Source of the DNA: Lachnospiraceae bacterium MD308
GTDB taxonomy: Bacteria; Bacillota; Clostridia; Lachnospirales; Lachnospiraceae
Direction of reading: 5' to 3'
DNA length: 64,000 nt
Assembly (NCBI GenBank): GCA_010206225.2
Contig: VIQU02000001.1
Coordinates: 1 to 64,000, forward strand
Of this stretch, positions 44,995-54,332 are shown piece by piece. The notes beneath the pieces were generated by a model. It was not told the DNA's origin and searched no databases. It was given only the letters and a program-made list of their open reading frames with translations. Within the stretch, counting starts at the first letter, position 1; every line of letters begins with the position of its first letter. Both the position numbers and the translations under genes were made by a program.

Positions 44995-45831
44995 TTATAA
45001 TCTCTCTGCTGCAGCGGCCAGGTACTCATTCTCTACCTCTGAAAATCTTTCATTCTCCACCGCCTCTGCAAGCGACGCATCGATCGGCATCCTGCCAAGC
45101 ACCGGAACAGCAAGCTCTGCTGCAACCTCCTCTACATGACTCTTTCCGAATACGGAGATCTTCTTCCCGCAGTCAGGGCACACGAGATAACTGTAATTTT
45201 CTACGATTCCAAGTACCGGAATACTCATCTGCCGTGCCATGCCGTAAGCCTTCTTTACGATCATTTTTACCAGATCCTGCGGCGAAGAGACGATGACCAC
45301 ACCGTCCACCGGCAGCGACTGGAACACTGTCAGCGGAACATCCCCTGTTCCGGGCGGCATATCTACGAAAAGATAATCCAGTTCTCCCCATCTGACGTCT
45401 GTCCAGAACTGTGTTACCACATTGGCAATTACCGGCCCCCTCCAGATCACCGGATCTGACTCGTTTTCCAAAAGAAGATTGATGGACATGATCTTTGTCC
45501 CATCCGCTGCTTCCCTTGGGAAAATACCACTTTCATCCCCCAGCGCCTTATCATGAATTCCATACATCTTCGGAATGGAAGGTCCTGTAATATCTGCATC
45601 CAGAATACCTACTTTATAGCCCTTCTTACGCATCATCCTTGCCAGAGACGCTGTTACCATAGATTTTCCAACGCCGCCTTTACCGCTGACAACACCGATC
45701 ACCTTTTTAATATCTGAAAATTCATTCGCTGGTTTCCTGAAATCCACCGGCTTACTGCTGCAGGAATCCGCATGTGCACACCCCGCGCAATCAGACGGAG
45801 AACATCCGTTTTGCTGTTGTTCTTCAGCCAT
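44995..45831 (-). CDS. mrp: Mrp/NBP35-type Fe-S cluster carrier ATPase
   Basis: 278 residues from the ATG at 45831 (MAEEQQQNGCSPSD), which has GAGGTGG ahead of it. The deviant Walker A VVSGKGGVGKS, the switch segment DADITGPSIP and FVDMPPGTGD define the family. A Cys-rich N-terminal tail (CSPSDCAGCAHADSC) and the C-terminal pair CPDCGKK can hold a bridging Fe-S cluster. It delivers clusters to target enzymes, with ATP needed for transfer. Confidence 0.93.
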   Translation of the reverse strand: MAEEQQQNGCSPSDCAGCAHADSCSSKPVDFRKPANEFSDIKKVIGVVSGKGGVGKSMVTASLARMMRKKGYKVGILDADITGPSIPKMYGIHDKALGDESGIFPREAADGTKIMSINLLLENESDPVIWRGPVIANVVTQFWTDVRWGELDYLFVDMPPGTGDVPLTVFQSLPVDGVVIVSSPQDLVKMIVKKAYGMARQMSIPVLGIVENYSYLVCPDCGKKISVFGKSHVEEVAAELAVPVLGRMPIDASLAEAVENERFSEVENEYLAAAAERL

Positions 45832-45906
45832 AATATCCACCTCACATTTTAAAATCTCACGGGCAAAACTGCCCCTTCTGTCCACAAAGACTCTATATGC
45901 CGCCGA

Positions 45907-46281
45907 CTACTCAACGACAGCGATCACCTCAACCTCACAGAGCACATTCTTTGGCAATGTCTTCACAGCCACACAGCTTCTTGCCGGCTTGGAAGTAAAA
46001 TACTTTGCATACACTTCATTAAATGCCGCAAAATCCCCCATATCAGCGAGGAAACAAGTGGTTTTCAGAACCTTGTCATAGGAACTCCCTGCTGCCGCAA
46101 GAACCTCGCCGATATTCTTGCAGACCTGCTCCGTCTGTCCCTCGATCGTATCTGCCTCAACTGCATCTAAAGCAGGATTGATCGGAATCTGTCCTGCCGA
46201 ATAGAAAATCCCGTTATGAACATACCCTTGAGAATACGGTCCCAATGCCTTCGGCGCTTTCTCTGTTGCTACTACTTTCAT
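45907..46281 (-). CDS. ridA: RidA-family enamine/imine deaminase
   Basis: 124 residues, family length. Motifs: KAPKALGPYSQGYVHNGIFYSAGQIPINP, EGQTEQVCKNIGEVLAAAG and the C-terminal PARSCVAVKTLPKNVLCEVEVIAVV with the substrate-binding Arg. It hydrolyses reactive 2-aminoacrylate and related imines, which PLP enzymes release. It lies 75 nt ahead of the Mrp-type gene and may share its transcript. Confidence 0.94.
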   Translation of the reverse strand: MKVVATEKAPKALGPYSQGYVHNGIFYSAGQIPINPALDAVEADTIEGQTEQVCKNIGEVLAAAGSSYDKVLKTTCFLADMGDFAAFNEVYAKYFTSKPARSCVAVKTLPKNVLCEVEVIAVVE

Positions 46282-46384
46282 AATAACTTCTCCTTTACAT
46301 TCAAAAAATATTTTTACAGATTATAATATCTACAGACTGCTCATCACTTCGTGGTCTGACAATCCCGATATTACTTACATTGTA

Positions 46385-47812
46385 CTAGCCTGTATCACTA
46401 TTATCAATACCCATTTCACACGATCCGATGTCGTCTCGCGTAACATCTTTCAGCCACTTATACTTCCGGTATCTGAGGATGCAAATCGGCACTTTTATAA
46501 TCTCATCACTCATTAATATCGCATATACCACGGGAACGCTCGCATGGAAGTAGAATGCCGCAACAGCGCCCAGAAGTATTGAACAGCCCCACATTGTGGA
46601 AACGTCCATGACAAGGCCGAACTTCGTATCTCCTCCGGAGCGGAACACCCCGCACACCATCGTTGTGTTGATCGCCTGCCCCACTACAAAATAGGACATC
46701 ACAAAAAACATAAATCCAAGATACCTTCTTGATGTATCCGAAAGCGTCAGAACACTACCCACAATCGGTCCGGAAGCTAAGATAAGCAGCCCCCCGGCAG
46801 CCCCAAGCACTAAAGATATGATTACAAACTGTTTTGCATAAGCCTTCGCATGTTCTTTCTTTTTCTCGCCCAAAGTCTTGCCGAGCCAGATCGCCGTTGC
46901 GCTTGAGATCCCGAACACCACCACCTGTGCAAGCTGCCTTGCCACCTGCGCCACAGAATTCGCCGCAACCGCCTCGCTGCCGAGATGTCCGATAATCGCC
47001 GTATTACACGAAGTCCCAAGCCCCCACATAAATTCATTCAGCACTACCGGCATAGCATAACGGATATAATCCATCAACAGCAGCCGATCAATCTGAAACA
47101 TATTCCGAACCCGTATCTTTACGGTCTTGTTTTTAAAATATGCATAAAAGAGGACAATCAGCGTCTCTGTAATCCTTGCGCACAGTGTTCCGATCGCCGC
47201 ACCCTGAACCTCCAGCCTAGGCGCGCCGAACAATCCAAAGATCAAGACTGCATTGATGCAGATATTTACAAGCAATGAAATAAAATACACAACTGTTGCA
47301 ATCACTACCCGCTCGATGCTGCGCATAATATTTAAGTATACCTGCGTCACAGCCACAAACAGATAGGAGACGCCTACGATACGCAGATATTTTTCTCCTT
47401 CCGCGATCACCTCCGGATCAGAAGTAAAAATCCTCATAAGAGGCGCCGGGATCACAAGCGCCAGCGCCGTAAAAAACGCCGCTACAAGAAGACCGGACGT
47501 AAGCCCCATACCAAGTACCTTCTCAATCGTCTTCGTATCATGCTTCCCCCAGTACTGCGCGGTAAGAACCGTAGCCCCCGCCGTGATGCCAAAGAAGATG
47601 AGCATCATGATAAACTGTATCTGCCCCGCAAGGGAAGCGCCGGACAATACCTTTTCCCCTACCCTTCCGAGCATAAATACATCCGTTGCCGTGACGCCTA
47701 CATTGATCACATTCTGAAGCGCCATCGGAAGAACAAGAGCAAATATGCTCCTGTAAAAATTCCCCCAGTTTATATTAAGATTATCTGTGGTTTGCCGCTT
47801 TATAAATCTCAT
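46385..47812 (-). CDS. MATE-family efflux transporter
   Basis: 475 residues with twelve hydrophobic segments in two homologous halves. The first half starts FYRSIFALVLPMALQNVINVGVTATDVFMLGRVG and contains ITAGATVLTAQYWGKHD, the typical MATE block. It exports cationic compounds using Na+ or H+. The start overlaps the end of the dehydrogenase gene by 32 nt with only a weak ribosome site, so its translation may depend on that of the upstream gene. A later start is less likely because it would remove family sequence. Confidence 0.92.
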   Translation of the reverse strand: MRFIKRQTTDNLNINWGNFYRSIFALVLPMALQNVINVGVTATDVFMLGRVGEKVLSGASLAGQIQFIMMLIFFGITAGATVLTAQYWGKHDTKTIEKVLGMGLTSGLLVAAFFTALALVIPAPLMRIFTSDPEVIAEGEKYLRIVGVSYLFVAVTQVYLNIMRSIERVVIATVVYFISLLVNICINAVLIFGLFGAPRLEVQGAAIGTLCARITETLIVLFYAYFKNKTVKIRVRNMFQIDRLLLMDYIRYAMPVVLNEFMWGLGTSCNTAIIGHLGSEAVAANSVAQVARQLAQVVVFGISSATAIWLGKTLGEKKKEHAKAYAKQFVIISLVLGAAGGLLILASGPIVGSVLTLSDTSRRYLGFMFFVMSYFVVGQAINTTMVCGVFRSGGDTKFGLVMDVSTMWGCSILLGAVAAFYFHASVPVVYAILMSDEIIKVPICILRYRKYKWLKDVTRDDIGSCEMGIDNSDTG

Positions 47813-48965
47813 ACATATCCTGCGCAGAAAGCTTCTTAAAGCAGCCCAGTTTTACCGTATCCCCTTTCGTAGCGCTGTCCGCCATCTTTTTTAAGACTTC
47901 CTCCGACTGCACGCCGATGTTCATCTCACCGATACAGGTTGGCATATGTAAGAAACGGAAAAACTCCTCGGTTGCCTCGATTGCCAAGACCGCAGTTTCC
48001 TCCTCTCCTTTATCCTCAATTTTCCATACTTTTCTGCCGTAACGGGCAAATCTTGCCACGTCAAGCTTATACACATATCTCGCCCAGCTTCCCCATACCG
48101 CAGACAGGGTTGCGCCGTGCGCCTCATCAAACATGCCGCCGATCTCATGTCCCAGCTTATGGCACGCAAAATCCTTCGGACGGCCAAGCCCCGTCAGATT
48201 ATTGTGCGACAGGCTTCCGCACCACATGATTTCGCTCATGGCTTCATAATTTTCCTGATCTTCATATGCAGCCTTTCCATTTTCAATCAATGTACGCATC
48301 AAGCCTTCTGCAATCTCATCCGTAAGCTGATTTCCTGAAACGGGCGTAAAATACCTCTCCAATGTATGCATCAATATATCGACAATTCCGCATGCAAGCT
48401 GATATTTCGGCAGCGTAAAGGTAAGCTCAGGATTCAGCACCGCGAATTTCGGACGCACCATATCCGAATTAAATCCAGCCTTTTTCCCTATCTCCTGGTT
48501 CGTGATAACCGCCGAATCACTCATCTCACTTCCCGCCGCGGATATGGTCAGCACCGCGCCTACCGGCTTTGCCGTGCACACACTGGCTTTTCCCATCCAT
48601 ACATCCCAGATGTCGATATCCGGATTCGCTGCGCCGACAGCAACGGCCTTTGCCGTATCAATCACACTGCCGCCGCCCACAGCAAGCATAAGCTGCGCAC
48701 CCATATCGACCGCCTTTTTAACGCCTTCCCTTGCAAGAGCAAGGCGCGGATTGGGCTGTACACCCGAAAGCTCCTCATACACGATATTTTCCTGTCTGAG
48801 TTCCTCCTTTATCCTGTCAAGAAGTCCGCTCTTTACAGCGCTTTCACCGCCGTATACAAGCAGTACCCTAGATGCGCCGAACTCTTTTATCAGTTTCCCT
48901 GTTTCTTTTTCCGCTGCCTTGCCAAATACTATCTTTGTAGGCATATACTGTGTAAATCCCTGCAT
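47781..48965 (-). CDS. Iron-containing alcohol dehydrogenase (BdhA-like)
   Basis: 394 residues from the ATG at 48965 (MQGFTQYMPTKIVFG), 7 nt after AGGAGG. NAD-binding GGGSVIDTAKAVAVGAANP and metal ligands in the DILMHTLERYF and GLGRPKDFACHKLGHEIGGMFDEAHG segments place it in the group III, butanol dehydrogenase-like branch. It interconverts an aldehyde and alcohol with NAD(P)H, as in fermentation. It forms an operon with the MATE exporter. Confidence 0.93.
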   Translation of the reverse strand: MQGFTQYMPTKIVFGKAAEKETGKLIKEFGASRVLLVYGGESAVKSGLLDRIKEELRQENIVYEELSGVQPNPRLALAREGVKKAVDMGAQLMLAVGGGSVIDTAKAVAVGAANPDIDIWDVWMGKASVCTAKPVGAVLTISAAGSEMSDSAVITNQEIGKKAGFNSDMVRPKFAVLNPELTFTLPKYQLACGIVDILMHTLERYFTPVSGNQLTDEIAEGLMRTLIENGKAAYEDQENYEAMSEIMWCGSLSHNNLTGLGRPKDFACHKLGHEIGGMFDEAHGATLSAVWGSWARYVYKLDVARFARYGRKVWKIEDKGEEETAVLAIEATEEFFRFLHMPTCIGEMNIGVQSEEVLKKMADSATKGDTVKLGCFKKLSAQDMYEIYKAANHR

Positions 48966-49046
48966 ATCTTTTCCTCCTGCTATTACTATCTTATCTTTTC
49001 TGCCATCCGCATCTGGCATCCTGCATAAATATATCTGTTAATCACC

Positions 49047-49077
49047 TAAAAGCCTCTGATGATTACTCATCAAAGGC
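49047..49077 (-). terminator. Terminator overlapping the dnaJ stop codon
   Basis: An 11-bp stem with one wobble (49052-49062 with 49067-49077) is followed by TTTTA on the minus strand. The dnaJ stop codon lies at the loop, so the last codons form the ascending arm. Confidence 0.7.
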
Positions 49078-50256
49078 CTCTTTCATTTTATTCATAAATC
49101 CCTTTCTCTTTTTACCGCTCCCCGAATTGCCTGCGCTGCCTGTCCCGGCCGCATTCAGCGTATTTCCCGAAAGCTCGTCGAACCTTTTTAGCGCTTCTTT
49201 GGCTTCCGCGCTTAGACGCTCCGGTGTCTGGATCACCAGTGTCACATAGTGGTCGCCCCGCACCTGCGAATTCCTTACCGACGGAACTCCCTTTCCTTTC
49301 AAGCGCACCTTAGTATCGGTCTTTGTTCCCGGTTTTACTGTGTAAAGAACCTCTCCGTCTACCGTCTTGATCTTCACATCTGCGCCCAGCGCTGCCTGCG
49401 CAAAGGAAATCGGGACCGTAGAAAATATGTGCATATCCTGTCTCTGGAAGATCGGATGTCTTGATACGCTGACCTCCACAAGCAGATCTCCTCTCGGACC
49501 ACCGTTCGCACCCGGCTCCCCCTTCTCGCGGATACGGATACTCTGTCCGTTGTCAATGCCCGCCGGAACCGTAACGGCAATCTTTTTCCTGTTGGACACA
49601 TAGCCTGTTCCCTGACAGTCTGAACACTTTTCACGCACAATCTTCCCGGTACCGCCGCACTGCGGACAGGTCTGTACATTCTGGACAGTCCCGAAGAACG
49701 ACTGCTGCGTATAGACGACCTGACCTTTACCTCCGCATTTCGGGCAAGTCTCAGGCGAAGTTCCCGGCTTCGCACCTGTGCCATTACACTTCGGGCAGGA
49801 ATCCTTTAAGACAACATCCAACTCTTTCTCACACCCAAATACCGCCTCCTCAAAGGTAATCCGAACACTCTTTCTTACGTTCATACCCTTCATAGGTCCC
49901 TGACTTCGTCCGCCTCTTCTGCCTCCTCCGCCAAACAGATCGCCGAAAATATCGCCGAAAATATCGCTGAAATCCGCACCGCTGAAATCAAAGCCTCCAA
50001 AGCCTCCCGCTCCGCCTGCTCCGCCTTCAAATGCCGCATGGCCGAACTGGTCATACTGACGTCGTTTTTCCGGATCGCTCAAGACCGCGTAAGCCTCCGA
50101 AGCTTCTTTAAACTTCTTCTCCGCCTCGGCATCTCCCGGATTCATATCCGGATGATACTTCTTCGCGATCTGCCTGTATGCCTTCTTTAATGCCGCATCA
50201 TCTGCATCCTTTCCTACGCCGAGCACTTCATAATAATCTCTTTTTGATTCTGCCAT
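49063..50256 (-). CDS. dnaJ: Chaperone DnaJ
   Basis: 397 residues, type I. The J domain includes HPD in [12 protein letters not shown] Gly/Phe region with two near-identical [15 protein letters not shown] segments comes next. Four CxxCxGxG zinc repeats follow ([32 protein letters not shown]). The C-terminal client-binding domains and a short basic tail complete it. It delivers clients to DnaK and stimulates its ATPase. It lies 139 nt after dnaK. Confidence 0.98.
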   Translation of the reverse strand: MAESKRDYYEVLGVGKDADDAALKKAYRQIAKKYHPDMNPGDAEAEKKFKEASEAYAVLSDPEKRRQYDQFGHAAFEGGAGGAGGFGGFDFSGADFSDIFGDIFGDLFGGGGRRGGRSQGPMKGMNVRKSVRITFEEAVFGCEKELDVVLKDSCPKCNGTGAKPGTSPETCPKCGGKGQVVYTQQSFFGTVQNVQTCPQCGGTGKIVREKCSDCQGTGYVSNRKKIAVTVPAGIDNGQSIRIREKGEPGANGGPRGDLLVEVSVSRHPIFQRQDMHIFSTVPISFAQAALGADVKIKTVDGEVLYTVKPGTKTDTKVRLKGKGVPSVRNSQVRGDHYVTLVIQTPERLSAEAKEALKRFDELSGNTLNAAGTGSAGNSGSGKKRKGFMNKMKEAFDE

Positions 50257-50314
50257 AATCTATCCCTTTCTTATCTATCAGTCTGTACACAATAAGAAAA
50301 TATAACGCAAGGAA

Positions 50315-50357
50315 GTTCCGGGATACTGAACTTATCAAAATCCAAGTTTCCCGGAAC
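50315..50357 (-). other. Hairpin between dnaK and dnaJ
   Basis: A 9-bp outer stem (50315-50323 with 50349-50357) plus inner pairs lies in the 139-nt gap. No strong T-run follows, so it may be a processing or partial-termination site that sets dnaJ below dnaK. Confidence 0.5.
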
Positions 50358-50395
50358 ATTTCCATACTCAATTCAAAGCGCCTTTCACCTAAGGC

Positions 50396-52276
50396 TTATA
50401 CTTCCTTATAGTCTCCATCTACCACATCATCTCCCTGGAAACCTTCCGGCGCCGGACCTGCCTGCGGACCTGCTCCCGGATTCGCTCCTGCGCCCTGCGC
50501 ACCTGCTTGGGCGCCTGCCTGCTCATACATCTTTGTAAATACCTTCTGAGCGCTTGCCGTAAGCTTTTCTGTTCCGGCCTTAATCTCCGCAACCTGTGCG
50601 TCAGAGATGTCTTCCATATTGATCTTCTCTAAGATGTCCTTAAGTGCCTTGCAGTCCGCTTCAACTTCAGTCTTATCTGCCGCGTCTAATTTGTCTGCAA
50701 CCTCACCGAGCGCCTTCTCTGTCTGGAATACAAGCGCGTCTGCGTCATTCTTGGCATCAATTCCCTCTTTCCGCTTCTTATCCTGTGCCTCAAATGCGGC
50801 CGCCTCTTTTACAGCCTTATCGATGTCCTCGTCCGACATGTTAGAGCCTGCCGTAATGGTAATATGCTGCTCTTTGCCTGTTCCAAGGTCTTTTGCAGAT
50901 ACATTTACGATACCATTTGCATCGATATCGAAAGTAACCTCTATCTGCGGCACTCCGCGCGGAGCCGGTGCGATTCCGTCCAGTCTGAACTGTCCGAGAG
51001 ATTTGTTATCTCTTGCAAACTGTCTCTCGCCCTGTACCACGTTAATATCTACCGCCGTCTGATTATCAGCCGCCGTAGAGAAGATCTGGCTCTTCTTCGT
51101 CGGAATCGTCGTATTTCTCTCGATCAGTCTTGTAGCTACGCCGCCCATTGTCTCGATGGAAAGCGACAGCGGAGTTACGTCAAGAAGAAGGATATCGCCT
51201 GCGCCTGCATCGCCTGCAAGCTTGCCGCCCTGAACGGATGCACCGAGCGCTACGCACTCGTCCGGGTTCAGAGATTTGCTTGGCTCTTTCCCTGTCAGAC
51301 GCTTTACTTCCTCCTGTACAGCCGGGATACGTGTAGAACCGCCGACAAGCAGTACCTGCCCAAGTTCGGATGCGGAAATGCCGGCGTCTGAGAGCGCTCT
51401 CGTTACAGGCTCGGAAGTCTTCTGTACCAGATCATTGGTCAGCTCGTCAAATTTTGCCCTTGTAAGAGTCATATCAAAGTGGAGCGGTCCGCTCTCATTC
51501 ATGCTGATAAACGGAAGGTTAATATTGGTCGTTGTAGCGGAGGAAAGCTCTTTTTTCGCTTTCTCAGCAGCTTCTTTAATTCTCTGCATAGCCATCTTGT
51601 CTGCGGACAGATCTACGCCCTGCTCTTTCTTAAACTCAGCGATCATATAATCAGCAACCTTCTGATCAAAATCATCACCGCCCAGTCTGTTGTTACCCGC
51701 TGTTGAAAGAACCTCGATGACACCGTCGCCGATCTCGATGATGGATACGTCGAACGTACCTCCTCCAAGGTCGTATACCATGATCTTCTGCTCTTTCTCA
51801 TTATCAAGACCGTAGGCAAGAGCCGCCGCCGTAGGCTCGTTAATGATACGCTTTACATCAAGACCTGCAATCTTACCCGCATCTTTTGTCGCCTGACGCT
51901 GCGCGTCATTAAAATAAGCCGGGACTGTGATAACTGCCTCCGTCACCTTCTCTCCGAGATATCCTTCTGCGTCGGCTTTCATCTTCTGAAGGATCATAGC
52001 GGAAATCTCCTGCGGAGAATACTTCTTCTCGTCGATTGCTACTCTGTAATCCGAGCCCATCTCCCTTTTAATTGAAGAAATGGTTCTCTCTGCGTTCGTT
52101 ACTGCCTGACGCTTTGCAGGCTCGCCTACCAGACGTTCTCCTGCTTTTGTAAATGCCACTACAGACGGCGTCGTTCTCGCTCCCTCTGTATTAGCGATCA
52201 CTGTCGGCTGTCCGCCTTCCATAACAGCTACACAGCTATTTGTTGTACCTAAGTCAATACCGATTATTTTGCCCAT
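50396..52276 (-). CDS. dnaK: Chaperone DnaK (Hsp70)
   Basis: 626 residues, full length. The ATPase domain starts [17 protein letters not shown], with [21 protein letters not shown]-type and [12 protein letters not shown] motifs. The substrate domain carries [16 protein letters not shown], followed by the helical lid and a Gly/Ala/Pro-rich linker ending [11 protein letters not shown]. It is the central ATP-driven folding chaperone, the third gene of the heat-shock operon. Confidence 0.99.
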   Translation of the reverse strand: MGKIIGIDLGTTNSCVAVMEGGQPTVIANTEGARTTPSVVAFTKAGERLVGEPAKRQAVTNAERTISSIKREMGSDYRVAIDEKKYSPQEISAMILQKMKADAEGYLGEKVTEAVITVPAYFNDAQRQATKDAGKIAGLDVKRIINEPTAAALAYGLDNEKEQKIMVYDLGGGTFDVSIIEIGDGVIEVLSTAGNNRLGGDDFDQKVADYMIAEFKKEQGVDLSADKMAMQRIKEAAEKAKKELSSATTTNINLPFISMNESGPLHFDMTLTRAKFDELTNDLVQKTSEPVTRALSDAGISASELGQVLLVGGSTRIPAVQEEVKRLTGKEPSKSLNPDECVALGASVQGGKLAGDAGAGDILLLDVTPLSLSIETMGGVATRLIERNTTIPTKKSQIFSTAADNQTAVDINVVQGERQFARDNKSLGQFRLDGIAPAPRGVPQIEVTFDIDANGIVNVSAKDLGTGKEQHITITAGSNMSDEDIDKAVKEAAAFEAQDKKRKEGIDAKNDADALVFQTEKALGEVADKLDAADKTEVEADCKALKDILEKINMEDISDAQVAEIKAGTEKLTASAQKVFTKMYEQAGAQAGAQGAGANPGAGPQAGPAPEGFQGDDVVDGDYKEV

Positions 52277-52318
52277 AATTTTGTTCCTCCTAAATATGAT
52301 ATGTTCTAAGTTGATTTG

Positions 52319-53005
52319 TTAATTGGCTACTTTTACCATGCTGTACCGGACGACAGAGTCCCGATACATATATCCCTTTTGGAGCTCTTCAACAACAACA
52401 TTCTCGCCAAGCTCCTCATCATCCACATGCATCACTGCATTGTGCAGATCAGGATTAAACTCCTGACCTTTCGCTTCGATCGGCTTCACCCCCGCGCTCT
52501 CCAGCGTTGTCATAAGCTGCTTATAGATCATCTCCATTCCTTGGACAAACGGTGCATCCTTTTCTTCCTCCTTCACAGCCATAAGACCTCTCTCAAAATT
52601 GTCTACCACCGGAAGGATCTTTTCTATGATATCCTTCGCGCCTATCTCGTACATCTGCGATTTTTCCTTTTCCGTACGTTTGCGAAAGTTATCGAACTCC
52701 GCCATCTGACGAGTCAGTCTGTCTGTCAGTTCTTCAATCTTCTCATCTTTTTTGTCTTTTTTATTCTTTTTACCGAAGAGCCTCTTTTTTTCAGCGGTTT
52801 CGCCCTCTTTCTCATCAGGCTTCTCTTCTGTGGGCGCATCTTCTTCCAAATCTCCTGACGTTTGCGTCTCCTCAGACTCCGATGTCTTTTCCGCCTCTTC
52901 CCCTTCTAAGATTTCGTCCTCTGCCTGCGCAGCCGCTGTCTTTTTTGCTTCTTCTACCGCTTCCTTTACCATCTCTTCTTGGCTTTTCTCCTGTTGATTT
53001 TCCAA
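52319..53005 (-). CDS. grpE: Nucleotide exchange factor GrpE
   Basis: 228 residues. The first 75 or so are highly acidic and probably disordered, followed by the long dimerising coiled coil (KIEELTDRLTRQMAEFDNFRKRTEKEK) and the C-terminal beta domain ending VLQKGYMYRDSVVRYSMVKV-like (here VEELQKGYMYRDSVVRYSMV). It releases ADP from DnaK. It lies between hrcA and dnaK with short gaps. Confidence 0.97.
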   Translation of the reverse strand: MENQQEKSQEEMVKEAVEEAKKTAAAQAEDEILEGEEAEKTSESEETQTSGDLEEDAPTEEKPDEKEGETAEKKRLFGKKNKKDKKDEKIEELTDRLTRQMAEFDNFRKRTEKEKSQMYEIGAKDIIEKILPVVDNFERGLMAVKEEEKDAPFVQGMEMIYKQLMTTLESAGVKPIEAKGQEFNPDLHNAVMHVDDEELGENVVVEELQKGYMYRDSVVRYSMVKVAN

Positions 53006-53037
53006 GAGCTATTCCACCTTTCTACTCTTTCTATTCA

Positions 53038-54087
53038 CTAGACTTTTTTGCCGCCGTGAAACATCTGATCCAGTTCATTCTGCAGACGCTTCATAGATTT
53101 TAATACATGTTCATAATCCATTCTCTTCGGTCCGATAATCCCTATCGTTCCCTTCAGCCCGTCACCCAATTCATAAGTAGCGGTAACAACACTGCAGTCC
53201 TTCATCGTCTGTACCGGCGCTTCGTCGCCGATGTAAACTTGAATTCCTGTATTGTCCTCCTGTGACAATGTCTGGGTTACCAGTTCGGTGAGCTGCTGCT
53301 TCTCTTCAAAGGCACTGATGATCTCCTGCGCGCTCTGCTTATCGGAAAGTTCCGGATACTTGAAAATATTCGTAGCGCCGCTGGTATAGATCTGCATATC
53401 TTCATCTACCTGAATCGCGTCCGCCACTGCATCCAGCACATTTCCCACCACTACACTGTGGATGCCCGCTTGTTCCTTAAGCCTTGCAATGAGCCCAAGA
53501 TTAATCTCCTCGATCGCCATGCCGTTCAGGGTTGTGTTAAGAAGCATATTCAGCTTCAGAAGATTCTCATTACTGAGAGGTTCCTCTACCCGGATGATCT
53601 TGTTCTTGATCACGTTACCCCCGAGCACGATTACCGCAATGATCTGTTCTGCATCCACCATCGTAAGCTGGATGAACTTAATCTTATTGCCGCTGCCCAT
53701 AGGCGTGGAAACCATCGTTGCGTAATTCGTGCTGCTTGCCAGCACCTTCGCCGCCTGCTTAAGAAGATGTTCCATCTTATCCGCTTTTTCAAGCATCTGC
53801 TCCTCCTTCTCTAACAGCTCCTGCTCTTTCTCGCCCATCAGCATATCAACATATAACCGATAACCTTTATCTGAAGGGATACGTCCTGCCGACGTGTGAG
53901 GCTGCATGATAAATCCCAGTTCTTCCAGATCGGCCATCTCGTTGCGGATCGTCGCGGAACTTAAATTCAGATCCGTATACTTGGAAATAGTTCGGGAGCC
54001 TACCGGCTCTCCGGTCTCCAGATAAGTCTTAATGATCGCATGAAGAATCTTGAGCTTCCGGTCACTTAGTCCATGCTCTGTTACCAT
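53038..54087 (-). CDS. hrcA: Heat-inducible transcription repressor HrcA
   Basis: 349 residues. The N-terminal winged helix (LSDRKLKILHAIIKTYLETGEPVGSRTISKY, then SSATIRNEMADLEELGF) and the family C-terminal domain are intact. It binds the CIRCE element and is kept active by GroEL, so stress relieves repression. AAAGGAGGAGG lies close before the ATG. It is the first gene of the operon it controls. Confidence 0.98.
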   Translation of the reverse strand: MVTEHGLSDRKLKILHAIIKTYLETGEPVGSRTISKYTDLNLSSATIRNEMADLEELGFIMQPHTSAGRIPSDKGYRLYVDMLMGEKEQELLEKEEQMLEKADKMEHLLKQAAKVLASSTNYATMVSTPMGSGNKIKFIQLTMVDAEQIIAVIVLGGNVIKNKIIRVEEPLSNENLLKLNMLLNTTLNGMAIEEINLGLIARLKEQAGIHSVVVGNVLDAVADAIQVDEDMQIYTSGATNIFKYPELSDKQSAQEIISAFEEKQQLTELVTQTLSQEDNTGIQVYIGDEAPVQTMKDCSVVTATYELGDGLKGTIGIIGPKRMDYEHVLKSMKRLQNELDQMFHGGKKV

Positions 54088-54114
54088 CCATCCTCCTCCT
54101 TTCAGATTTTCTTG

Positions 54115-54141
54115 TTAGCACTCCTTGATTTTGAGTGCTAA
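54115..54141. promoter_or_regulatory. CIRCE operator
   Basis: A perfect TTAGCACTC - 9 nt - GAGTGCTAA inverted repeat lies between the promoter and hrcA. HrcA binding here shuts the operon off at normal temperature. Confidence 0.98.
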
Positions 54142-54156
54142 CATCTTTCGAGTATT

Positions 54157-54185
54157 AATTTAACACTATGATTTGCGTTTGTCAA
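54157..54185 (-). promoter_or_regulatory. Promoter of the hrcA-grpE-dnaK-dnaJ operon
   Basis: TTGACA (54180-54185) and TAAATT (54157-54162) on the minus strand are 17 nt apart, directly ahead of CIRCE. Confidence 0.85.
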
Positions 54186-54221
54186 CATAGTTTATACATT
54201 TTTTATAAGAATCTTTTACAT

Positions 54222-54259
54222 AAAAACAGCAGGATATCTTATTCTTTCCGATACCCTGC
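54222..54259 (-). terminator. Terminator of the L,D-transpeptidase gene
   Basis: A 10-bp stem with one G-U pair (54229-54238 with 54250-54259) is followed by TGTTTTT on the minus strand. Confidence 0.75.
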
Positions 54260-54332
54260 CGATTCATGGCAATCAGTGATTTCTCACTGTGTTTCATGAT
54301 TTGAATTATTTCCTTCTTCCCGCAGACCAGCT

